A stretch of 22,600 bases of DNA from positions 1 through 22,600 of IMG/VR virus record IMGVR_UViG_3300020205_001405. One strand, 5' to 3'. A model generated the notes under the pieces. The model was not told where the DNA came from, made no database searches, and saw nothing but the letters and a program-made list of their open reading frames with translations. This document shows, one piece after another, positions 1-7,888 of this stretch; position 1 is the first letter of the stretch; each line of letters starts with the position of its first letter. The position numbers and the translations under genes were made by a program. Source of the stretch: a virus.

Positions 1-227
1 GGCTGTGGAGATGGTTGGCTCCAAGCGTATGTAGCAATGTTGGCGTAGTACGCCTCATCCAGCACTGTGGATGCTGTTGGGTCATTTGGAATTAAGACAC
101 AACGCCAGTAAGTTGATGAGATGACTTCCCCGTCCTTAAGAACATCGGTGGTCTTGCGAACACCAATGCAACCATTAGGCTGAATGTCAAATTGAGAGAT
201 GTAAACAACTTCGGTGAATGTAGACAT
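1..227 (-). CDS. Partial gene downstream of the tail fibre, unknown function
   Basis: The ATG is at 227-225 and the frame stays open to the window edge, giving at least 75 residues that begin MSTFTEVVYISQFDIQPNGC. An AAAGGA ribosome binding site lies about 8 bases upstream of the ATG, in the 20-base gap after the fibre stop. The visible part is a soluble, mixed alpha/beta-looking segment rich in beta-branched residues, with no signal peptide or membrane segment. Its place directly after a tail fibre gene, in the same direction, suggests a fibre-associated or tail-assembly accessory protein. That is inference from position, and I do not recognise a named family. The C-terminus is outside the window. 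Confidence 0.8.
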   Translation of the reverse strand, partial: MSTFTEVVYISQFDIQPNGCIGVRKTTDVLKDGEVISSTYWRCVLIPNDPTASTVLDEAYYANIATYAWSQPSPQ

Positions 228-247
228 GATTGTTTCCTTTTAGTTAA

Positions 248-3200
248 TTAAATCGAGCCTGTTATTGAAAAAATAATAAATTTATTCGTTACATTGCCTG
301 TTGATATTGCAATAGATGATGAGCCAATTTTATAAAATTGAACTTCTGTAGCACTAGCAACCCATGCGGATAGATTTCCATCGGTTGTAACATCCCAATA
401 TCCTATTGATCCAGAGTTACCATAAACACCAGTAGCAAGGTCAAAAGGTAAAGAAGCAACTTGTATTCCTGATGCGTTAGATGTTCCAGAAAATTGCAGA
501 TAACAAGTTAGGGTAACTAACCGACCTACTTTTGTGTATCTTCCGTTTTGGATGGCGTATGTAACACCTGTGTATCCGCTATTTACGACAGGTGTCCAAG
601 TCCCCTCCTCATAGTCATCCAAAGTATTAGCGTTTGATGATGCTGATTGAGTTGCGGGGAATGTGATGCCTGTGCCTGTTTGAATAGACGCATTGGGAAG
701 CGCCCATGTGTATCCGGGGGCAGTGTCAAACACCACACTTTGTTGTCCATCAGCCAATATAACCCTGTTATTTTCTGTGGTCAGTCCGTTGTAATAACCG
801 ACTATGGTGTTGAACTGCCCAGTCGTGATTGCCTTGCCTGAGTTGTATCCAACAGCCGTATTGTTATTTCCTGTGGAATTTTCTAACGCAGAATGTCCAA
901 CTGCCACATTAGAAGCTCCAGTAGCACAGGTTGCTAAAGCAAACGAACCAACCGCAACGTTAACAGTGCCTGTAGTTAAAGCTACCCCTGCCTGATAACC
1001 CAGTCCAGTATTGTAAGCACCAGTAGTGTTGGCATATAACGCTTGGTATCCTAACGCAACTAAATTAGTTCCTGTGGTGTTGCTAAACACTGCCTGATAA
1101 CCTACGGCAGTATTGTATGAAGCTGTGGTGTTGGAATAAAGAGAACGATAACCTAAAGCAGTGTTGCCAGAGCCTGTAGAGCTTACAAATAAAGCCTGTA
1201 AGCCAAACGCAACATTGTAAGAGCCCGTTAGATTTGAATACAACGCCTGATAACCAAAAGCATTGTTTTGAGCGCCAGTGGTGTTAGCACCCAATGCGCC
1301 ATTACCAAAGGCGCTGTGGTATGAGCCAGTTGTATTTGAATACAAAGTTGGAAGAATTTCCGAAAGGTTGCCACCACCAACTGCTACGTTGTTAAAACCA
1401 GTAGTGTTGCTATACCCAACCTGATAACCTACAGCAGTGTTGTTTGATGCTGTGGTGTTAGAGCCAAGCGCATCTCTACCTACAGCCACGTTATAATTGC
1501 CCGTAGTGTTTACATCAAGTGCGGCATAACCTATAGCAATATTGAATTCGCCTGTGGTGTTGGAATAAAGAGAATACGCACCATAAGCGGTGTTATAACT
1601 ACCAGTAGTGTTTAGATAACCAGAACGAAAGCCTGAGAAAGTAAGGCTTACGCCTGTGGTGTTTGCATACCCCGCATCTACACCAACAGCAGTATTTTGA
1701 GAGGATGTGGTGTTGGAGACAAGAGCGTTATAACCAAGTGCAGTATTATTTCCACCAGTTGTATTGGAAAACAATGCCGCTGTGCCTACGCTTGTGTTGT
1801 TGCCGCCCGTGGTGTTTGTATAGCCAGCCTCTATACCAATGGCTACGTTGTATGAACCAGTTGTATTGTTATACCCAGCAGTCTTGCCAATAGCAACAAG
1901 CCCTGCGCCTGTGGTATTGGCTTGAAGTGTGTATAGGCCCAATGCAGTGTTATTTGATCCTGTAGTATTGTTCTGCATGGCATAGTAACCAACGACAGTG
2001 TTATTATCACCAGTTGTATTCGCTCTTAAAGCTCCTGCGCCAAATGCAGTTACTCCACCAGTTGTATTATTGTAAGCCGCCTGATAACCTACTGCGGTGT
2101 TATATGATGCTGTGGTGTTGGATACAAGTGCACTATCCCCAACGGCGGTGTTGTAAGAACCTGTGCTGTTGATATATAGGGCTTCCATACCAAGAGCGGT
2201 ATTAGAAGAACCTGTGGTGTTGTAATACATAGTCGTTCTACCGAAAACAGCATTTCGTGTTCCAGTAGTGTTTGTGTAAGCCGCCTGATAACCTACAGCA
2301 GTATTGTTAGAGGCTGTGGTGTTGGCTTGGAGGGCCGCTTGACCAACGGCAGTATTGTTTGCACCTGTGGTATTAGATAATAGGGATTCTTCGCCGTAAG
2401 CAGAGTTGTTTGCACCCGTTGTATTAGAAGCAAGCGAGTAGTAGCCAGTGGCGGTATTGTTATTGGCTGTTGTATTTGCCGCAAGTGCTTGCCTACCGAT
2501 TGCTGTGTTAGAAGTGCCAGTAGTGTTTGCGTAAGCCGCCTGATAACCTACTGCCGTGTTGTTTGATGCTGTGGTGTTGGAGTACAGAGCAGTCCAACCA
2601 ACAGCAACATTATTAGCGCCAGTTGTGTTTGAAAATGCAGATGCATATCCAAGACCCGTGTTATAGCTACCTGTTGTAGTTGCTTCTAAAGACCTACCGC
2701 CAAAAGAAGAATTTTGAGTTCCAGTAGTATTGGAATACCCCGCTTGATAACCTACAGCAGTATTAAAATCTGCTGTAGTGTTGGAGTAAAGGGCGGCATT
2801 ACCAACGGCAGTGTTGCTACCACCAGTTGTACCTAACACCAAAGAGTTATAGCCTATAGCCGTGTTATTGCTACCAGTTGTGTTTGTCCCTAAAGCATTT
2901 CTACCATACGCAGAGTTGTATCCGCCCGTGGTATTGGCAGACATTACGTCTGCGCCCATAGCTGTATTAGCTAAACCTGTAGTATTAACGACTAAAGCAT
3001 TTACGCCTAAAACAGTGTTAGTAGTAATGTTACCTGCACCGCGACCTACAGTCATTCCGCGAATTAGTCCGTCAGTAGCCGCAGAGTCCTTTAGCAACTT
3101 ACCTGTCGTGCCATCAAAGAGGGCGATACCGTTTGCAGTAGCAGAAGCTGGGCCGTACACATCACCAGAAGCCGCTGTAGACCAAGACAGACCACCAGAG

Positions 3201-4018
3201 CCGTCCGTAATCAGAGCCTGACCGCTTGTGCCGTCATCTGCGGGGAATGTCAGTGTGTAGCTTGCACCCAAAGATGCTGGCGAACGAAGGCCAACATACT
3301 CACCACCTGTGGTGTCCTGAAGACGTAGTGGGCCTTGAGCCGTAATGTCAATCTGCGTGGCAGATAAAGATGTACCGTTCCATGTCAGGTTAGCAGAGTC
3401 AGTTAAGTTACCAGCCGTTCCCGCAAAGACCACTCGCGTAGCAGTCAAAGAAGAATCAGTCAAGTCATTAACAGTCAGCGTAGTGCCGTTGAATGTCATG
3501 TTGGCAGAACCAGCCAAAATGCCGGAACTGTTGAACTGAACCTGAGTGTTAGAACCACCAGCCGCGCCAGCCGTAGCCGTGCCGACAATCTTCACATAGT
3601 CTGTGCCATTGAAGTAAACAAAAGCTGACTCGCCTACAGCAACAGAAACACCAGTCTGGCCTGATGCTTTGAACGTCACGATACCGCCAGTAGCAGCGTT
3701 CACCACTGTGTATGTCTTGCTGTAGCTTGGGCCTGTGACCACTTTAGCAACTGTTAATGTGCCTGTGACTCTAACAATGGCAAACTGCGCTGTAACCGTG
3801 CCCGCGCCCGTGAGGGTGGATGTGACATTAGAGGCTGAAGCGTCACCTGTCGTATTCGCCAGAGTAACTGCGCCATCATTTGTTAGGGTCAAAGTGCCTG
3901 CAATAGCAATATTGATGTACTGCGTTAGACCATTGTTAACAGTATCGCCCCATGTGCCAGAGAGTTCACCCTGTACTGGAAGAGCTAAACCTAGTTGTCC
4001 CGTTGCGCCTGTAGTCAT
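248..4018 (-). CDS. Tail fibre protein with about 43 tandem 17-residue repeats
   Basis: This 1256-residue protein is almost certainly the host-recognition fibre. Residues 1-150 form a virion-attachment-like region with LPVQGELSGTWGDTVN near the start, a motif seen at the N-terminus of many phage fibres. Residues 150-330 form a beta-rich shaft with NTQVQFNSSG-type motifs. Residues about 332-1080 are tandem repeats with consensus NTTGxxNTAVGYxALYx. The last 150 residues hold the motif LDDYEEGTWTPVV, known from the tips of phage fibres, followed by a Gly/Ser/Thr-rich beta domain. The repeats resemble a degenerate YadA-head-type beta roll, so a trimeric shaft is plausible. The start is supported by TAGGAG placed 7 bases before the ATG. 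There is no S74 chaperone domain and no signal peptide. It follows the 260-residue repeat protein in the late operon. Confidence 0.9.
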   Translation of the reverse strand: MTTGATGQLGLALPVQGELSGTWGDTVNNGLTQYINIAIAGTLTLTNDGAVTLANTTGDASASNVTSTLTGAGTVTAQFAIVRVTGTLTVAKVVTGPSYSKTYTVVNAATGGIVTFKASGQTGVSVAVGESAFVYFNGTDYVKIVGTATAGAAGGSNTQVQFNSSGILAGSANMTFNGTTLTVNDLTDSSLTATRVVFAGTAGNLTDSANLTWNGTSLSATQIDITAQGPLRLQDTTGGEYVGLRSPASLGASYTLTFPADDGTSGQALITDGSGGLSWSTAASGDVYGPASATANGIALFDGTTGKLLKDSAATDGLIRGMTVGRGAGNITTNTVLGVNALVVNTTGLANTAMGADVMSANTTGGYNSAYGRNALGTNTTGSNNTAIGYNSLVLGTTGGSNTAVGNAALYSNTTADFNTAVGYQAGYSNTTGTQNSSFGGRSLEATTTGSYNTGLGYASAFSNTTGANNVAVGWTALYSNTTASNNTAVGYQAAYANTTGTSNTAIGRQALAANTTANNNTATGYYSLASNTTGANNSAYGEESLLSNTTGANNTAVGQAALQANTTASNNTAVGYQAAYTNTTGTRNAVFGRTTMYYNTTGSSNTALGMEALYINSTGSYNTAVGDSALVSNTTASYNTAVGYQAAYNNTTGGVTAFGAGALRANTTGDNNTVVGYYAMQNNTTGSNNTALGLYTLQANTTGAGLVAIGKTAGYNNTTGSYNVAIGIEAGYTNTTGGNNTSVGTAALFSNTTGGNNTALGYNALVSNTTSSQNTAVGVDAGYANTTGVSLTFSGFRSGYLNTTGSYNTAYGAYSLYSNTTGEFNIAIGYAALDVNTTGNYNVAVGRDALGSNTTASNNTAVGYQVGYSNTTGFNNVAVGGGNLSEILPTLYSNTTGSYHSAFGNGALGANTTGAQNNAFGYQALYSNLTGSYNVAFGLQALFVSSTGSGNTALGYRSLYSNTTASYNTAVGYQAVFSNTTGTNLVALGYQALYANTTGAYNTGLGYQAGVALTTGTVNVAVGSFALATCATGASNVAVGHSALENSTGNNNTAVGYNSGKAITTGQFNTIVGYYNGLTTENNRVILADGQQSVVFDTAPGYTWALPNASIQTGTGITFPATQSASSNANTLDDYEEGTWTPVVNSGYTGVTYAIQNGRYTKVGRLVTLTCYLQFSGTSNASGIQVASLPFDLATGVYGNSGSIGYWDVTTDGNLSAWVASATEVQFYKIGSSSIAISTGNVTNKFIIFSITGSI
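780..3030 (-). repeat. 51-bp tandem repeats within the tail fibre gene
   Basis: About 43 consecutive copies of a 51-bp unit encode the 17-residue NTTGxxNTAVGYxALYx motif. Most units keep exact length. One lacks a codon (near 2050), and one carries extra residues reading GGGNLSEILPT (near 1360). On the plus strand a highly similar stretch starting CTGATAACCTAC (or TTGATAACCTAC) begins at about 1094, 1421, 2081, 2285, 2540 and 2744. The spacings of 204, 255 and 204 bases are exact multiples of 51. Copies differ mostly by scattered substitutions, so the array is old but has been partly homogenised. The boundaries given are approximate. Confidence 0.92.
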
Positions 4019-4028
4019 TTAAAAGCTC

Positions 4029-4811
4029 CTAATTCGTGTCGATTTGTGTCCAGCCCGGATTCTGGGTGTCACTCACCTGTGTCCAGCCCGGAGACTGAAC
4101 GTTGTTGATATTTTGCCAGTTTGCGGTCTGCGTGTCATCAATAATTTCCCACAAAGGCCGTCCCATTACTAAATCAGATATTGTTGCCAACTCTACAACA
4201 GAAGCCATGAATGTTGCTTCCGCCGCATCCACATCACTGATCGTTGCCGCCTCAGAGATCACACCCTTAAATGTAACCCCAGCCGCTACAGAATCAGACC
4301 CCGTTGCACTCTCACTTACAGAAGCATTTACCGCTGTGCTTGAACTTACGCTGTCCGATCCAGTTGCTGTCTCAACAATAAACGCCAAGAACGTGAACGC
4401 TGAACTTGTCTCATCTGTAATTGTCGCTGTCTCAAGTATCTGACCCAAGAAGTTAGCAAACGCCGCCGTTGAATCTGACCCCGTAGCAGTCTCACTGACT
4501 GACACCCCGTATGTCGGAATGGCGCTTATTGCATCACTACCTGTCGCTGACTCACTGACCGCAGACCCAAATGTTGCTAACGCACTGACATCATCTGACC
4601 CTGTACTTGTCTCACTTACTGCCGCACCGAACGTAGCCAGTGCGCTAATCTCATCCGATCCCGTGGCAGTCTCACTGACACTTGCTAAAACCGTGGTTGC
4701 CGCAGAGACAACATCTGTCCCTGTCGCAGTTTCATCGACAACCCGGTCATAGACTGAATCACCCCAGCCAGCCTGACCCCATGTGCCAGAACCCCAGCCG
4801 CCTTCAGCCAT
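4029..4811 (-). CDS. Repeat-rich virion protein (20-residue repeats), probable tail or fibre component
   Basis: This 260-residue protein has three clear parts. Residues 1-26 contain a WG-rich start with Trp at 6, 11 and 16. Residues 27-217 hold nine complete 20-residue repeats and a partial tenth, consensus ETATGSDxxSAxATFxAxVS. Residues 226-260 carry three 11-residue repeats with Trp at 232, 243 and 254 in the pattern QxPGWTQ. Low Lys and Arg content and many Ser, Thr, Ala and Asp residues fit an extended, exposed beta structure. A GAGG site lies 7 bases before the ATG, and the stop is 10 bases from the fibre start, so the two are co-transcribed and probably co-assembled. It may be a fibre-like or baseplate-associated protein. 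No enzymatic motif is visible and the exact role is unknown. Confidence 0.8.
   Translation of the reverse strand: MAEGGWGSGTWGQAGWGDSVYDRVVDETATGTDVVSAATTVLASVSETATGSDEISALATFGAAVSETSTGSDDVSALATFGSAVSESATGSDAISAIPTYGVSVSETATGSDSTAAFANFLGQILETATITDETSSAFTFLAFIVETATGSDSVSSSTAVNASVSESATGSDSVAAGVTFKGVISEAATISDVDAAEATFMASVVELATISDLVMGRPLWEIIDDTQTANWQNINNVQSPGWTQVSDTQNPGWTQIDTN
4167..4733 (-). repeat. 60-bp tandem repeats (nine full copies and one partial)
   Basis: The repeats encode residues 27-217 of the 260-residue protein. Each copy is exactly 20 codons and begins at an E(T/S/A/L)(A/S)T(G/I)(S/T)D motif. The fifth and sixth units are the most diverged in their second half (AFANFLGQIL, SAFTFLAFIV), while the acidic first half is held throughout. 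The exact register over nine copies points to unit duplication and a strict structural period. Confidence 0.92.
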
Positions 4812-4818
4812 TTAGACC

Positions 4819-5397
4819 TCAAGCAGCCAAACTGAACGTGTAGGTAACAGAGATAATGTCGCCAGATACCACAGAGCGATCACCGGGAGCCGCAAAGTCA
4901 GCCGCTGAAAACAATGTACCTGTCGTGCCACTCTTAGCACTACCGCTTGTCAAAAACGCACCGCCAACAGTGGAAGTCGCGTTGATGTTAAACGTAGCAG
5001 GAGAAGCCGCATTGGTCACCACAGAAGGATTAGCAGTCGTAGCCGTAACAAACGTAGCCGCTACACGGGTTGCATTGCTGTAAGGCACAACTTCAGTCCA
5101 TCCAGCGTGGGAAGCCATCGTGTCACCGGCCGCAGGTGTGTTCGATGCACCAGCACCGTACAGGCCGATGTACCAAGTGGTAATTTGGGCAACAGAAGTC
5201 AAAGCAGTACCGGCCATGTAAGCCAGACCAGCGTTAACTACCAAGTTCTTAGACTCAGCAGACCACTTGAGCTTGCCGTCTTTATCATGGCATTCAACGT
5301 AGTAAACGCCTGTAGCCTTGGCTTGTTCGCCTGACTGAGTGCCAGCAATAAGACCGCTAGAAATGTGGTCGGTTACTTTGAGTTTTTCTGTGGTCAT
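4819..5397 (-). CDS. Phage structural protein of unknown role (192 aa)
   Basis: The protein is 192 residues long. Its first 35 residues are charged and hydrophilic and end near VYYVECHDKDGKLKWSAESK. An Ala/Thr/Ser/Gly-rich beta-looking domain follows, with an AGDTMASHAGWTEV motif near residues 90-103. This arrangement is familiar from uncharacterised virion proteins of uncultured phages. I cannot assign a named family with confidence. AAGGAG lies 5 bases upstream of the ATG, and the gene is 10 bases after the preceding 138-residue gene. Its place between the adaptor genes and the fibre genes suggests a tail or head-surface component. There is no membrane segment, signal peptide or catalytic motif. 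Confidence 0.8.
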   Translation of the reverse strand: MTTEKLKVTDHISSGLIAGTQSGEQAKATGVYYVECHDKDGKLKWSAESKNLVVNAGLAYMAGTALTSVAQITTWYIGLYGAGASNTPAAGDTMASHAGWTEVVPYSNATRVAATFVTATTANPSVVTNAASPATFNINATSTVGGAFLTSGSAKSGTTGTLFSAADFAAPGDRSVVSGDIISVTYTFSLAA

Positions 5398-5406
5398 ATT
5401 GACTCC

Positions 5407-5823
5407 TTAAGTGATGCGTATTAATGCGGTTTCTGGATCATCAGTGGGCAACTGAATGATGAATTCTTGGCCAAGCATGGTCTGGTCAATACCAAAATTC
5501 AACACGCCCACCGACTTATTGCTCTTTGAAGAGTTATAGATCAATGCGCCGCGTGTTGCAAACGTGGACCCGGGCCATGCAGGGTTGGTAAAACTGACAT
5601 ACGCAATTCCCATCCCCAAGTTGACTGTGACGTTTAGCAGAATCTGACCCGGTGCGGTGTATCCTGTTCCAGACACCTCGCCCACACTGGTGTAGACCGT
5701 TGTTGTAGGGCCAAGCACCGCTGACGAAGTGTAGAGCGCAATTTTAAAGACATCCGTCTCAAAATCATGCACACCAAGGAGCAATTGCTCCTTGAAACTG
5801 TCGGTAAGTCCTGCTGTAATCAT
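5407..5823 (-). CDS. Small beta-rich virion protein of unknown role (138 aa)
   Basis: This 138-residue protein begins MITAGLTDSFKEQLLLGVHDF. It is largely beta-strand-like, with motifs such as FKIALYTSSAVLG, GTGYTAPGQ and RGALIYNSSKSNKSVGVLNFG. Proteins with this pattern recur among tail-region genes of uncultured phages and are usually unannotated, so a minor structural role is likely but not proven. Its ATG lies 3 bases after the TAA of the adaptor gene, with only a weak GGTGAG site, so it is probably translated by coupling. No transmembrane, signal or catalytic features are visible. Confidence 0.8.
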   Translation of the reverse strand: MITAGLTDSFKEQLLLGVHDFETDVFKIALYTSSAVLGPTTTVYTSVGEVSGTGYTAPGQILLNVTVNLGMGIAYVSFTNPAWPGSTFATRGALIYNSSKSNKSVGVLNFGIDQTMLGQEFIIQLPTDDPETALIRIT

Positions 5824-5826
5824 GCG

Positions 5827-6669
5827 TTATCTCACCGGTAGTTTGACTTGACCATCGCGATAAGCATCGCCACGTTGCTTGCCATCGCCCAAATTCTTCA
5901 AGAGCATCAGCGCCTCTTTGTACTTGGTGTCGTACAAAACCATCATGTCCTGCTCGCCCTTCATGAACGTATACGCTTCAACTAAGCAGCCATACAAAAG
6001 CGCAGAGTCGAAGTTGTCCCCTAACCATGTTGTTCCTGCGTCCACAATTGACTCAGGGTAGTAGTAATAATGCAACTCTGCATAATACTGAGCGTCTGGC
6101 GTAGGGCCTAAAATGAACGACAACTCCGTCTGATTTGCAGACTGAGGGCCAAAGATGGCATAGTATTTTGGAAGGGACAACTCACGTGGGTTTGGATAAA
6201 CCTCACGTATAAAGTTGACATCCTTGTTGAGCAAATAAGTGTAGTCACCTTGGAACGTAATCGCCCCTGACACAGCACCACTATTGGCCACACTCAACGT
6301 GATTGTTGTTCCGTTGATTAAAGACACAATCGCTTCTGTACCAATACCTGTTCCAGAAGCATACTGACCAACCACAATACCCGAAGCACTGGCTACAACA
6401 ATGGTGAATGCACCAGAGGATCCTGTTGCCGTAGTGCTTACATAAGGATAAATGGCCAATGAATAGCTAGACAAGTAGTCCGTGGGGCACTCTAAATACT
6501 TGTTACCGGTCGTCAAAATACCAGTCACATTCTTACGCAAATTGGCAATTTGCACCGAATTGTAAATACGCTGCTCCGCTTGACGCGTGAACGTGTCCAA
6601 GTTATCAGTGCTGAAGCCCTGATTCTCGGTGTATGCAATGATTGCAGCTTTTAATTCCGTATATGTCAT
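5827..6669 (-). CDS. Head-to-tail adaptor protein with an inserted beta domain
   Basis: The 280-residue product begins MTYTELKAAIIAYTENQGFS. The start is fixed by an ATGA overlap with the upstream zinc-ribbon gene; a start 14 codons earlier would overlap that gene by 46 bases. The N-terminal helices (AEQRIYNSVQIANLRKNVTG) and the C-terminal part (KDVNFIREVYPNPREL, then LHYYYYPESIV and GDNFDSALLYGCLVEAYTFMKG) match the pattern of phage adaptor proteins (SU10 or T7 gp11-like) that dock beneath the portal. Residues about 79-141 form a Gly/Ser/Thr/Val-rich segment with GIVVGQYASGTGIGTEAIV and INGTTITLSVANSGAVSG. This looks like a separate beta domain inserted into the helical adaptor. The adaptor role is good family-level inference, but I cannot name a close homologue. 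Confidence 0.8.
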   Translation of the reverse strand: MTYTELKAAIIAYTENQGFSTDNLDTFTRQAEQRIYNSVQIANLRKNVTGILTTGNKYLECPTDYLSSYSLAIYPYVSTTATGSSGAFTIVVASASGIVVGQYASGTGIGTEAIVSLINGTTITLSVANSGAVSGAITFQGDYTYLLNKDVNFIREVYPNPRELSLPKYYAIFGPQSANQTELSFILGPTPDAQYYAELHYYYYPESIVDAGTTWLGDNFDSALLYGCLVEAYTFMKGEQDMMVLYDTKYKEALMLLKNLGDGKQRGDAYRDGQVKLPVR

Positions 6670-6995
6670 ATGATGCTCGTTTTGACCGGTGAAAGCACCG
6701 CGGCAGCCCACAAAGGCTTCGCATAGGGCATCGGCATCATCCCAATACTAGCAAACGAAGTATCAGCCGTGAACCCGACGTAGACGGTAACCGCAAGTCT
6801 ACTCTCTGGGCGAGGCTGATGCAAGGCCTGTGGCTCATTTATCGTTCGCTTTGGTTCCAACTGTGGGTGCTTAGGCTCATAGCACTCAGGACAAACTTTA
6901 AAGCCTGTCCATTCCTTGATAAGCGTATTGAGTTTGTACCGTTGGCCACACCTGTCGCACAGCGCAATTGCAAATTTGCCTGATACATAGGCCAT
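6666..6995 (-). CDS. Small zinc-ribbon protein
   Basis: This 109-residue protein has a four-cysteine zinc site near its N-terminus: C13-X2-C16, then C35-X2-C38, the second pair in the context KVCPECYEPKHP. It resembles a zinc ribbon. The remaining 65 residues are Pro-rich and then moderately hydrophobic, with no recognised domain. An AGAGG site lies about 6 bases before the ATG and just 3 bases separate it from the connector gene. Its stop overlaps the adaptor start as ATGA, so the two proteins are made in a fixed ratio. It may bind a virion protein or nucleic acid. Small zinc ribbons in tail modules are known, but their role is mostly unclear. Confidence 0.82.
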   Translation of the reverse strand: MAYVSGKFAIALCDRCGQRYKLNTLIKEWTGFKVCPECYEPKHPQLEPKRTINEPQALHQPRPESRLAVTVYVGFTADTSFASIGMMPMPYAKPLWAAAVLSPVKTSII

Positions 6996-6998
6996 GGG

Positions 6999-7676
6999 TT
7001 ACCTCTGCGTGTACGTAGGTACCACAAAGAAGCCTGAACGCTCACGGTCTTCAGAAGCTGCACGCATAAACTCTTCTTCGTACATCTGCTTAAGCAGCAT
7101 GACGCGATCAGGCGCTTTCTTGACCGACAGATAGTACGCCAAAGCCGCTACCAAGCACGGCAGGAAGCGGAAAGAGATGTCCGCTGTATTGCTAAACCCA
7201 CCAGCATTGTCCATGCGACGAATTGCATAGTAGACAAACGTCCACGTCTGCGTTGCATCAGGAGATGGGTACAGAAACACCTTAGCCGGCACCGTGCGTT
7301 GAATGTAGTACTGCGCAGGGCGTGACTGAGTCAACTTATTGGGCACATGGAGCCACTCAGCGCGGCCTATGCGGTCAATTGTGATGTCCTGCTGGGTAGA
7401 CTGGCCTGCATTGGTCCGAATCACGGCGGAGAGGCCATCAATCGTATCTGAGGGCAGGTCATACTCGTACACACCCGGCGTCAGCACCTGCTGGCGCTGC
7501 TCAATCGTCCACAAATTAAGACCGCGATTAGCCCACTCTGCAAAAATCAAGTTGACGGAGCGTAGCGCCGTCTTCATGTCGTAACCGTCGCGCACCTCAA
7601 TACCGCAGCGCTCATACGCCTCAGCTATGAGGTCGTCAAACTGCAGATCGAAATCGGATACGCCGGAAACAGCCAT
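6999..7676 (-). CDS. Head-tail connector or DNA-stabilising tail accessory protein (P22 gp4-like fold suspected)
   Basis: This is a 225-residue protein. The N-terminal segment IAEAYERCGIEVRDGYDMKTALRSVNLIFAEWANRGLNLW (residues about 17-56) is the helical pattern typical of head-completion proteins that plug the portal after packaging, such as P22 gp4. A beta-rich middle (VLTPGVYEYDLPSD, YYIQRTVPAKVFLYPSP) and a helical C-terminus follow. ATG follows the upstream TGA by one base (TGATATG) with no good ribosome binding site, so translation is probably coupled. Its place just before the zinc-ribbon and adaptor genes fits assembly of the portal-tail junction. The assignment rests on pattern recognition of the family; a profile search would confirm or reject it. 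Confidence 0.78.
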   Translation of the reverse strand: MAVSGVSDFDLQFDDLIAEAYERCGIEVRDGYDMKTALRSVNLIFAEWANRGLNLWTIEQRQQVLTPGVYEYDLPSDTIDGLSAVIRTNAGQSTQQDITIDRIGRAEWLHVPNKLTQSRPAQYYIQRTVPAKVFLYPSPDATQTWTFVYYAIRRMDNAGGFSNTADISFRFLPCLVAALAYYLSVKKAPDRVMLLKQMYEEEFMRAASEDRERSGFFVVPTYTQR

Positions 7677-7677
7677 A

Positions 7678-7884
7678 TCAATAGATCATTGCTGTGCGGG
7701 CACGGGCTGCACCAACACCACGGACGGCAACTTTGTCACCATGAACGCTCTTTTTAACGTTCTCGCTAAGCGTTTCACCTTGTGATTGGCCAACACCCGC
7801 AACCATGCCGCCTTTAGCAAAGCCTTTTTTGGCAATGCCTTCGCCTTTTTTAGCAAGGCCACCATCTTTGTATCCATGTTTCAT
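7678..7884 (-). CDS. Small Lys/Gly-rich protein with GGMV motif (68 aa)
   Basis: This 68-residue basic protein begins MKHGYKDGGLAKKGEGIAKK, followed by FAKGGMVAGVGQ. Lys-Gly-rich segments are repeated in the first 30 residues, and the rest includes an acidic-polar stretch and an Arg/Ala-rich end. AAAGGA sits about 7 bases before the ATG. It belongs to the cluster of four small genes between the head and tail modules. Short phage proteins with K-GG-M/L-V motifs are common in aquatic phage genomes but uncharacterised. A minor virion or DNA-associated role is possible. A second frame on the same strand is also open here because of the Lys/Ala repeats; I take it as a shadow. Confidence 0.72.
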   Translation of the reverse strand: MKHGYKDGGLAKKGEGIAKKGFAKGGMVAGVGQSQGETLSENVKKSVHGDKVAVRGVGAARARTAMIY

Positions 7885-7888
7885 TTTG

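Noticed and set aside
248-1000. Fibre C-terminus considered as the variable region of a diversity-generating retroelement
   Set aside because: No reverse transcriptase or template repeat was seen in the window, and no adenine-substituted second copy was noticed.
780-3030. Regular repeats considered as a CRISPR array
   Set aside because: The units are coding, in frame over 43 copies, lack unique spacers and translate to a clear 17-residue protein repeat.
7686-7877. Second same-strand frame within the 68-residue gene, next to two A6G runs, considered as a frameshift product
   Set aside because: The A-runs are in the wrong phase for a canonical -1 slippery heptamer, and the second frame is open only because of the Lys/Ala/Gly repeats.
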